A stretch of DNA of 64,000 nt from Phorcus lineatus (taxonomy: Eukaryota > Mollusca > Gastropoda > Trochida > Trochidae): the NCBI GenBank assembly GCA_921293015.1, contig OV121091.1, positions 29,124,839-29,188,838 of the forward strand, read 5' to 3'. The notes under the pieces were generated by a model that was not told the DNA's origin, ran no database searches, and saw nothing but the letters and a program-made list of their open reading frames with translations. The translations under genes and the position numbers were made by a program. Each line of letters starts with the position of its first letter. Position 1 is the first letter of the stretch. Shown one piece after another: positions 14,301-26,300 of this stretch.

Positions 14301-17300
14301 AGAGCCACTCCGTGAGTTGTTGGAGTCATATATGCAAAACTTAATCAATGGTGTCATTTGATCACGAAGTATCGACTGTTACCAAAAGGACACATTTAAA
14401 AGCTTATTGGATTTTTACAGAGACAATATGAAGGTAGCACGTCGCAATTATGATCGAAAACCGGACAGTGGCGCGCCTTAAATAGTCAAATGTAATTTTG
14501 GAGACTTATCTAAAACAGCCAGGAGGGCAGTTAGAAGTTGATAGCGTTCGTTAGGTTATATAACTAGTATCTATCTATGTCTATTGGACGTGATATCTAC
14601 ATCTCTGTGCATTCATAAGGCTGTTTAGATGTTCATGGAAAACCAGTATTTGTCATATATATGTCTTTTGGACTTGAAAAGTTAAGATGTTTTGATTTTA
14701 TATCACCACATATGACATTTAGGTTCGTATCAAACGTAAATAATATGTTATGAAAATCACGGAGTGGCTCTTTAAAGTGACACAGAGTACGTTTCACAAA
14801 TTTCTATGTGGCTTTGATAAGATCCAAAATACCACCTGCCCTGAATCAAATTCAAATATCCTCCCTTAACTTGCATCTTTATCCTGTCTTCAATGACAAT
14901 ACAAAAATATGATTCAGGAGTAATGCCTGCCACGCCAATAATTGAGAAGAGTTAAGGCCAAATGTGCAACTTTTAGTCTCCAAATGACAAAGGTGACACG
15001 CCGCCAATGGCTGCGATATTGCCAAATTGGCGTGGAGTGATAACTTACTTACTCATTCACTTACTAACTCACTCAAACAAATATGAACTCTGAGAATTCG
15101 AGCTTCCTATGATCAATAGTTTTGGGGAAAGAGTCATGTTTTAAGGGCAATGCCTTGCAATCTCATGTTTTAGGGGGTCAAAACAAAGAGTGAGCTTCAG
15201 GCTATTCTGAAAATTGGAGATTCCTATACCTTATTTGTGGGAGGTCAGGACCAAATGTAAACAACAATAAAATGTAGCTTCCAAGAAAAAAATCAGCTTT
15301 GATAAAGTAGCAGTTCTGTAGGAGAAGTCAAAAATATGGAAACTATATGGACGACGGACGAGGCCAGTCGGGCGGACACCGGACAACGGTCAATCTGACC
15401 TTTCAGTTTTCATGAGCTAAAAATTCATGATACCAATAAAATATATCACGTAAACATTCAAAAGTAAGTAAAACAAAGTTCACATTTTTGTATAATGACT
15501 TATTACCTACAATCTTTGAAAATAATCAACACATTTCTCAGAACAGTCATGGTAGATTTTTTAATAATCCTCTTTGATGGAGTGATTAATATCCCGAAGA
15601 GCATGCGTGACACTAGAATAGGACCGGTTTCAACAGCAAACAAGTTTGGAAACTTTCCAAGTACATAGCAGACCGCCAGATAGTCTGACTGAGGTGAAAG
15701 CATGTCTCTTTTAACCGGTAAGCATCAAACAAACAAGGAGCTAACTATAGCATGCGGATGAAACGTAATCAGCTGATTTTATACAGGTAATTGACCGCAC
15801 CATCTTTTTGCGATTGTCGTATTTTTCATTTTGTTTCGGAGACGTACTGACGACGTTATCACATTAATCATATGGCAAAAGGAGCTGGCATTTCGCTCTT
15901 AAGGGAAGATTTCGTCTGTAATTACCTTGGGTCGCGGCGGTTCGCTGATACTAGTTTGTTCAGGATATGAGTCTCGCCATTATCATGCAAACCGATTTTT
16001 TTATCTAGACTTATATTAAAAGTTATAATGTAAGCAAGATAACTCTTATTGTAACTTTTTACACTTTAAATAGTGTTCATTTTACAACTTATCAAACATG
16101 TCCCAAACTAATAATGTATGTATATGATAAAACAACAACGGTTAGCATACAAGAGAGAGATTATTGTTATGGTTGTACCTGATGCATGAAAAAAGAAAGG
16201 GAAGTATTTATTGTGATGAATAATATGTGTGAATAAAAAAAAAATTTTAATTTTTAATCGCCATTACTTATTCTTACCCTGTGATAAGCATGGCGTGGTC
16301 AAAATCCGGCAGGTTTAGGTCCGACTTGATTGTCCAGTTGAAGAAAGCACTGAGAGCCATTTCGGAAGCTATGATGTTATCCGGGCTGGTAACTATTCCG
16401 TCAGACTGGACAGAAGTAAAAATTTGAGATCATCTTGGATGCATGTTTCTTTAGAAGTTTTTATTCACCCAAGCTACTGTTCGTATATGCCTATAAGGTA
16501 CGATTGATGGGACATAAATAGAGAATACTAAACGACCTTCCGTTTAATATTTGTTTTATCAAACGAGTAAATGATTTCGTATCAAACGAGCCAAAGCGAG
16601 TTTGATACCAGTCATAAACGTGTTTCATAAAAAAATGAAAGGGAATTTAGTATTCTGTTCATTTACTCGCTCTCATAAATCAAGCATATTTGCCGACTGT
16701 TAGCCAAAACTAACATATCCACGACGTGACTAATAATATGACGGCGCGGTGCTAAGAATGTGACGTCACAACTACACGCTATTGTGACGTCACACTTGCA
16801 GGGGTATTACACTAGTTTAATACTGCCGTGTAAATATAACACAGCAGTATCTTACACGCGAGAAAAAAGGATTTATATATCCTTCAAAAACATGGTTGAC
16901 CTAACTAGGCTTCGTCCGTTCTGATGATTGAAGTTTTATCGTTTGAAGTTTATAAGTTCTTTTTATCTAAAAAGTATAAAAGATGAAAGTTATTCTTTAT
17001 CCCATGATGCAGCCACATAGAATACATCTGTATGTTTTAATACATGTACACCGAAAGTTATTCTATGTGCCAAGATTGATATGTCATAAGTTTTTAACAT
17101 GCTAAAAATATTCTCCAGACTTTATGGTCTGGTCAAATACTTTTTTGAATAGTACAACATAACACACATTTGCAGTATATAAAATCAGAAATTTTTGTAA
17201 AAATTGATATAAATTAAGAGACATCTATGATAATCATGTAAATTTCATTAGATGTATTTTGACACCACCCTTACTTGACAAACAAGGACAACCTCGTATC

Positions 17301-20300
17301 AAAGTCTCAAAGGGAGCTGTAGATCGACTTCTGAATCTGTTAACTTTTCTCTTCCAGTTTAAAAATATACGACATGTTTATGTTAAAGGTGGAAATGCAT
17401 GTGTGCATTTTGCTAGTGCAATTATTTAATGCCTGTTTTATGTGGGAAGTGATCTCCGGCAAATTAATTAATGAATGTAATATCAGCTTTTGTCAATAAT
17501 GAAGATCATTATCTATTTGAAAAGGTATGATATTAACAATCATTGTTTAAGTTTGCTTTTTTGTCTTATAGTTGTTGATATTAGGTAAGTAAAGTAGAGA
17601 AACTCGAGGTCTAGGAATAATTTTATTGACTTAATGAAAGAGTTGGAATTTTACCAAGAAGGACCTACTTGACAGAATATTGACAAAATCATGGCCAAAT
17701 TTCTAATTGTTCGTTATAAATTTGCATCATCCTTCATGATGCATCACAATTGTGCATCTAAAGTGATGCTTTACGTCAATTGCTATTTTAAGAAAAGATC
17801 CTTTTACATTTTGATTAATGAGATAGATCACATTTCTACAATTTTCTACATTCTTTCACAGCGTCATTTTCGGAAAACGGAAAGCAATCAGTCATTTATA
17901 AATATTAAACGTTGAGACTGTAATCTTTTACCGTAAACAGGCGTTTTCTGTTAAGGTGAATATATATATAATCTAAAATTGTACCCCTACTTTTCATTCA
18001 TTCATTTTAATGACAGTGCAAATTATTAATACAAACCTAAATATTTTAACATTTCTTTAATTTGAATAATATTTCCCTGAAATCATATTTATAATTCATA
18101 TTAATAGAGGCATGGACTCTGTAGATCACCAGCCTTTGTATGGTTTGATGTTTAAGGCTATATAATACATTGTGTCCACATGAAATACAATATCACCAAA
18201 AAAAACTGGATGAGACCAATATAACTTTACACTTAATTTTAACTTACATTCTTACATGTATGTTCCCTAATCTAATAGCTAGTGAAAACACTTGCCGAGA
18301 GCGTTTAATGTATATAAAGGCATGCTTGAATCAGCAACATTTCTACCAAAATCCTACCCATGTATTGTGCATCCCCCCTCCACTCGTTTACCACTTATCC
18401 CAAATACACATCAACCCCGCTCTCCACCCGACCACTGTATGCACATCAGCGTAACATATGGACGACTGAAATAACCGAAATGAATAACTGAACAGCAGGG
18501 TTCATCACCCTCTTTGTAAACTCAATACACATTCACAGGCCACAGAGATGATTGAAATCGCCAGGTACCAGGTTTTCGGCTGGTTGACCTACATATTCAG
18601 CTATCATGCCAAGAAGAGGATTTCAAAGTTATATTTTCCTATACTGCACGAAGTATGCACAATCAAAAAATTAATATTTGGCAATAGAGAATGTGATATC
18701 TCTGAAATATACTGTAAAATGGAATAGGATAATTATTTATTTTAGACATAAATTATTCAGGCAGATGTTATCAACCTTAACCCCGATACCATATAGTTTG
18801 TCTCATTGGAAAGGAGGCGAAGGGTACTTGGGACCTAAGTTATGCTTGCCCAAGCATTATTAGATTTTATTGGTGTTACCGACAAGAAATTGGTATTGTT
18901 AGAAACCTTATTACGACAGCAATATGACTACATCGACCATTTCACCAGAGCCCTTAAACGCACTAGTGCACGCCAATATTTCGTAACCACAACGACTGCA
19001 CAGATACTGCATATCTCTCGATATTACTCACTATACTCATTCAAGTAATCTACCTCGTAAGTTATTAACAAATATTTACGTATTCAGGTAGTAAAGTTGA
19101 TTTTTAAAGGCCGGAAGTATTTAATATTACGTTACATTAAATCCGCATGAACTATCGGAAATATTAAAAATTTTCTCATAACCAGAAAAGCGGAAACGGC
19201 AGCCGCTATGGTCAATCTAATAACGATGCTTATACTGTGTTATCAAATCGGTTAATATACAACATTGCTATTATAAAACATATTTCATTATTTGTTCTCA
19301 GTTCAGAGTTTAGGTAAATTCAATAGCTGCACACAGTACTAGTTCAGCCGTTTCCAGGTGTCAACAAATTATCCGTTTTGTGCACAGCTAACCATAGATT
19401 TTTATATGTCAAAACCGACAGCGGCTGTTTTAACGTTTTCATTGTTGATTGCAGGTAAATTGTAAAGAATGTTTAGTATTTCATTGCATCGATAGAAAGT
19501 TTAAGTGAATGCACAAGTCCTCGTAAACCTTAAAATAGCCAATTTAAACCGTAAAAGCGTGCACTAGCGCCTTTTAAGTTCTGAAAAATATTAGAGCAAG
19601 GCAATGAAATGTACAAATGCTATTTTTATCGAAACAAATGTATTCCCCAGCTTGCGAGTTATACTTGTTTCTGGCAAGACGAAAAAAGAAGTTTTGATGG
19701 TGGATACCACCGCTCTTCGACCAGTCTACATGTAACAAAGATGTTATTCTGAAAACTGTTTTTGGAGGAAATATTTTTTTAAAGAATTTAGGGGAAATGC
19801 CTGCCATGCAAATAATTGAGGGAGTCAGTCCAAAAAATGCATACTTTGATCTAAATTTGGAGCAGAAAATATGTAAAGTTTACAGACGAAGGACGAAGGA
19901 CGACGGACAACTGGCCATTCCATAAATTCATCTGGTTTTTTAGGCCTCATAAACTTAAAATTAAACTTAAGCTAAAACTTAAACAACAAAATTAATATTA
20001 AAATCTATAAGTCCTAAAATGTCACCTTGAGAGATTTATATGAAGAAAAAAACTTACATGTGGCTTAAAACAATCATTTGAAACAATAAATACTCAATAT
20101 CAACCTTAAATGTACAAATTGTCATTAAATACCGAAAAATAACATTAAATCATTCAAGAGTGACAAGTTCCGTTCAAGGTTGTTGTTAATCCATCAGCGT
20201 AAAACAGGTAGTGATGACAGATAATGATGTTATGCCATTGGCTTAAGAGTATACAATGTTTTCTTCGCTCGAGGCACGTTGACATGTACGTGAAAGGACA

Positions 20301-23300
20301 AGAATCTACATGAGGAAATCGAGACTCTCGTGCAGTAGTCACTGTCAATTTCAATCCCCTTACAGCTGTCATCTGGAATGTCGTCAATGTTAATGTGAAC
20401 AGTGTCGTTACGGATATTATTGCCGTTGGTTCTTTTAATTAATTGATAGTTGAATGAATTATACATATTACTGAGGCAATATATAATAGGCACATTAATA
20501 CGTAGTTTATTAATTATGTGTATCATGTGCCAGAAAATTAAGTAAAATGTCCGCTATTGTCGTTATTTTTAGACCACTCTTTCCACTCACTCATAGTCCT
20601 ATCTAAGATCCTTTTTTCAAAAAAATTAAATAGAAAAAGTACATTTGTTTCATCTTTACCTCGTGTTTTTGACGTATTTAGGACACTCGTAAATCACTGT
20701 TATAATCGGGGGATGATGTTAAGAGGAGAGTAGATAACGATCTCTGTCAGTTAACAAGGGCGTGATCGGTGTAGCCCCTGAGCTGAACTAGGGTTCGACA
20801 TGAGTTCGTATATCCAGTGTACCACTTCAAGTAAACTGAAGTACAAAAGAAAGTACACGCCCAAAGATTTTCGTATTCTGATATAACTTTTGACAAAATA
20901 GAACTGTTTAATGTTTTATCCTAATATAACGAATGGAACCAATGAAAACATATCACCCAAACGCAACTGAGGCATATTAGTTGACGTAAAAGTGATTTTA
21001 TCAGAAATCACGATTTTTTCATTTGCATATGAATTAGAATTAAGAGTATAAAAAGCGGTGAATTCGATCATTAACTTCTCGTGTTACAGAAAAAGCATAA
21101 GAAAGTACTACGTTTAACAGCAGCAGAGCGAGAAAGAGTCATTGAAATGTAACAAGCGGGGATTCGAACAGCAAGATTGCCAGGAAGTTTGGTTGCACCA
21201 GACAAACGGTCATTCGACTCCTGGCATGGTCTGGGGCGGGATCTGAGGCGAGCAGAAGACAAATTTGGTGACAATTCGTCAGACCCTTACAGTCAAGAGA
21301 TACAGTGATCTAGTGTTACAGCCTGTGGTGGTCCCATTCATACAGATGCAGCAGCAAGACCACATACCTTAAGGATCACCATGGACTTCCTTAACCGACA
21401 AAACATCCAGGTTTTGCCTTGGCCATCACGCTCCCCTGACTTATCACCGATCGAGCATCTAAGAGACCATTTGGGAAGACGACTTAAACGTCACACAGCA
21501 ATAAGTCACCATACAACAGCTGGAACAGGTACTACATGAAGAGTGGCAACGTATCCCGAATGACGGCACCGACGTCTTACTTTTTCCATGATAAAACGTG
21601 TCTATTCTTGTATTGACTATAATGGGGGTCAAACCGATACTAACTCAACTATTCATGAAAATCATACAACGTAATGTCGCCTGTTAGTCCATGTAAATTT
21701 CGAAAAATACCCCCAAACAGATATAAAGAGGTGATGTGATGAACAAAACCTTCTAACATGTCCTTGCAATGTTTGAAATTGTTCACTATTGATAGTTAAC
21801 ATTTTAAATGCTCGAAAGTTTGTCCTGTTTTGTACTTCAGTTTAATAGCAGTTCCCTTGTCCTTGTCTCTTTAAATAAAATTGTCATTATAGCTTTGTGA
21901 GCATACTTTTGAAATTGAAATGCTTAGTGCTTAGTGCGTCATATGTTGTAAAGTTAATCATTTCATTAACAAAATTGTATTCTGATGGAGTCATGCTTTT
22001 GACCTGACTCGAAGACTTTCTAAGAATTCCAGGCGACCTATCTGCTGCTATCTCTTAACATCATACGAACTGGCACTTTACAATTTAGAGGCCGTGTGAA
22101 TGAAGCGTGCTCTCGGTTTGGTGGGGCATGCTGAATGTAGGTAGACAGCTTTTGTAGTAATCTTGCTGATCTCGTTGGCAGTCGAGGCACATTCAGTAAA
22201 GTGGTTTCTGTTCTGGCATTAATTTGATTATCTTGTTTTTTATATCCTAGAAGCATCTATCTGTTTTACAGACAGGTTTCATCATTTTATGGCAGTTACT
22301 CAGTGTCATCACTCTATGAGAGTGGAAAAGTGTCATCATTTTATGAAATTTGAACGGTTTTATCATTTTACGGCAGTGCCTCATTGTAATCACTTCAAAA
22401 GAGTGACACAGTCCCATCACTCATGACAGTGATACAGTGTAATCACTTCAGGACGGTGACACAGTGTAATCACTTCATGACGGTGATACAGTGTAATCAC
22501 TTCAAGACGGTGACACAGTGTCATCACTTCAAGACGGTGATACAGTGTAATCACTTCAGGACGGTGACACGGTGTAATCACTTCAGGACGGTGAAACAGT
22601 GTCATCACTTCATGACGGTGACACAGTGTAATCACTTCATGTCAGTCACACACACAGTATCATCACTTCATGACGGTGACACAATATCATCACCTCATGA
22701 CGGTGACACAGTGTTATCACTACATGTCAGTCACACGGTGTCATCACTTCATGACGGTGACACAATATCATCACCTCATGACGGTGACACAGTGTCATCA
22801 CTTCATGGCAGTGATACAGTATCATCACTTCATGTCAGTCACACAGTGTCATCACTTCATGACAGTGATACAGTATCATCACTTCATGACGGTGACACAG
22901 TGTCATCACTTCATGACAGTGATACAGTGTCATCACTTCAAGACGGTGACACAGTATCATCACTTCATGACGGTGACACAGTGTCATCACTTCAAGTCAG
23001 TCACACAGTATCATCACTTCATGACGGTGACACAGTGTCATCACTTCATGACGGTGACACAGTATCATCACTTCATGTCAGTCACACAGTATCATCACTT
23101 CATGACAATGATACAGTATCATCACTTCATGACGGTGACACAGTGCCATCACTTCATGACAGTGATACAGTATCATCACTTCATGACGGTGACACAGTAT
23201 CATCACTTCATGGCAGTGATACAGTATCATCACTTCACGACGGTGACACAGTGTCATCACTTCATGACAATGATACAGTATCATCATTTCATGACGGTGA

Positions 23301-26300
23301 CACAGTATCATCACTACATGTCAGTCACACGGTGTCATCACTTCATGACGGTGACACAATATCATCACCTCATGACGGTGACACAGTATCATCACTTCGT
23401 GTCAGTCACACAGTGTCATCACTTCATGACAGTAAAACAGTATCATCACTTCATGACGGTGACACAGTGTCATCACTTCATGACGGTGACACAGTGTCAT
23501 CCCTTCAAGTCAGTCACACAGTATCATCACTTCATGACGGTGACACAGTGTCATCACTTCATGACGGTGACACAGTATCATCACTTCATGTCAGTCACAC
23601 AGTATCATCACTTCATGACAATGATACAGTATCATCACTTCATGACGGTGACACAGTGTCATCACTTCATGGCAGTGATACAGTATCATCACTTCACGAC
23701 GGTGACACAGTGTCATCACTTCATGACAATGATACAGTATCATCATTTCATGACGGTGACACAGTGTCATCACTTCATGTCAGTCACACAGTATCATCAC
23801 TTCATGACAATGATACAGTATCATCACTTCATGACGGTGACACAGTGCCATCACTTCATGACAGTGATACAGTATCATCACTTCATGACGGTGACACAGT
23901 ATCATCACTTCATGGCAATGATACAGTATCATCACTTCACGACGGTGACACAGTGTCATCACTTCATGACAATGATACAGTATCATCATTTCATGACGGT
24001 GACACAGTATCATCACTACATGTCAGTCACACGGTGTCATCACTTCATGACGGTGACACAATATCATCACCTCATGACGGTGACACAGTATCATCACTTC
24101 GTGTCAGTCACACGGTGTCATCACTTCATGACGGTGACACAGTATCATCACCTCATGACAGTAAGAAAGTGTAATCACTACCTGACAGTTGTTTGTTGTT
24201 ATCATCCCCTGACAAGGATACAGTGTAAATAGTTCTTGACAGTAAGGGAGTGTCATCACCACATGATAGTGTTTACGTATACCCATGGACGTGACTATCA
24301 TTGATTGACTCGTTTCATATGGACTTTATTGATACATTCCTATTATAACCTGTTCCTCTATATATCTGAATTATTATCTTCCTCTTGAATACTTTTTACT
24401 CCCAATTAATAAATTACAACAACCAAGTTAAATCCTGAAGTTTTCAGAACTTGTTCTACGTTTGGTTCTACAGACGTCAATGATATAAAAGTCTAGACAA
24501 ATACACACACTCTTACCGACACAACTTGAATGTCGACAGGTTCTACTGCTATTTTAAGGCCACTTGCTTCTAGACCTTTGAATATTGTATCGATCTGAAA
24601 TAAGGGGAAAGAATAGATGCTTTATTCATGGACAGGTATAACTTAATTTAATTCTTTCACGCTGCTCTTCTTTAATACGTACGCAAACCATTTGTAAAAA
24701 TTGGTTGTCCAACGTGATGGATATCTGACTCAAATTTACCTTCATGAAGAAAGATGATTTAAGTTAAATTCACAATTTGCAAGATATGAGCCAAACATAG
24801 AAATGTGCTTAACTGAGATAAGTTAAGTTTCAAGATCCAGGGATCTGTCATTCACTCTCCTTAGAGAGTCACGTAAAATTTGTGTCGCTTTAATGTCAAA
24901 TGTTGGAATAAGGAAAACAGTATAATGACTGATTATACTTACCCCGTGAATAACTGAAGAATAATGTTTCCATATCGCAGTCAGTGCGTGTTTTTTTCTG
25001 ATGGCGTGAGTATCACCTATCATTTTGTGGTACCATCTGATAAGGAAGAAAACATATAATAACTGTAACATTTCTATTAGATTGTATTTTAACTGAAATA
25101 CACCTAAGTTTACATCATTTTTCTTTGAGATAGCTTTTGGTATCAAATTCAAAATTGTCAACTCAATAAACCATATTGATATCTTGTTTTCTAAAACTTT
25201 GATATAAGAGTTATTGTTTTTGTATCATTTTTCAAAACTTCCATTGCAACAAGAAGAGAAAAAAACGTTTTCTACGACAACTTTGTCCGGCATTCACATA
25301 TAAAATATCCTGGCATGCATCACAGTTGTGTGGAGCACAATGGTGTAGTGGTTAGCTTGCTTTCCTCTCACGCCAGAGACCCGGGTTCGAATCCCGGTGG
25401 AGACACCAAAAACTTATGACTTGGGTCTCATCCTGTGTTGTGTCCCAGGGCAAAACACTTCATTGTCCCACTTTGCACTCAGTTCACCCAGCTGAACAAA
25501 TGGGTACCTGAACAAGGGTACCTGAACAAGGGTACCTGAACAAGGGCGCTTCATGACAATGATACAGTATCATCACTTCATGACGGTGACACAGTATCAT
25601 CACTTCATGTCAGTCATGTCAAGTACGGCGCTTGTTAATCGGCAGCACCGAAAGTACTATCCCTCCAGGGTAATAATACTCATGGCGCTTTGAGCGTGCT
25701 TTGTCATGGATATATACGCGGTATAAGAAAGCTATTACTATTACTATTTATTACCCATATGGTTATTCACAAGCGGTGTCATATTTTCAATATGAGCACA
25801 TGTGCACATATCACTTTTGCCTAGCAACGATTGTTTCAGCGCGAGTAGCCGCATTTCGTCGTCTGTGACGTCATTAAACCATTGTTCATGACGTCACTAT
25901 AGCGAACCGTCGCAAGGGAAGCAGGCAGTTTTCTGAATATTTCAAAACGCTTTAGAATGAAAAGAATCGGTAATAAAGAAATTATTACCCGAGGAAGTGT
26001 CTCATATGACTTTTACGAAACTCGTGCGAATTTTTGTATAACCCTCGCTCTCGCTCGGGTAATACAAAAATTCACACTCGTTTAGTAAAAGTCATATGAC
26101 ACACTTCCTCGGGTAATAATCTCTATATATTTTTTTATCTGTTGATATTTACAGGCTTGTACTTCAACAGATGCTAATAAGTATAAGCAGTGATAAATGA
26201 CCAACGTCATTTCCATAGAATTTTTAGTACCAGAGTAGGAGGTCGTCTCACATCTTGAACAGATTATATTAACAGTTCGCATTTACAATGATATGATAAA

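Larger units (their letters stand above)
16406..24516. other. 8.1-kb intron of the metalloprotease
   Basis: Carries a hairpin with nearby paired TGACGTCA sites (16531-16792), a GACGGAC-type repeat fragment near 19880, an unassigned open stretch at 20230-20526, a Tc1 remnant (21080-21600) and the 27-bp minisatellite (22261-24280). Splicing from 24517 to 16405 stays in phase 0 across it. Confidence 0.6.

Noticed and set aside
22423..24232. 583- and 520-codon open frames that could be repetitive proteins
   Set aside because: Both are frames of the same 27-bp minisatellite, and minus frames are open too. There is no signal peptide, non-repeat domain or splice context.
25329..25405. Possible tRNA gene with box A and box B
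   Set aside because: The T-arm pairs but the acceptor stem does not, and it is followed directly by a SINE body and simple-repeat tail. It is the promoter head of a SINE.
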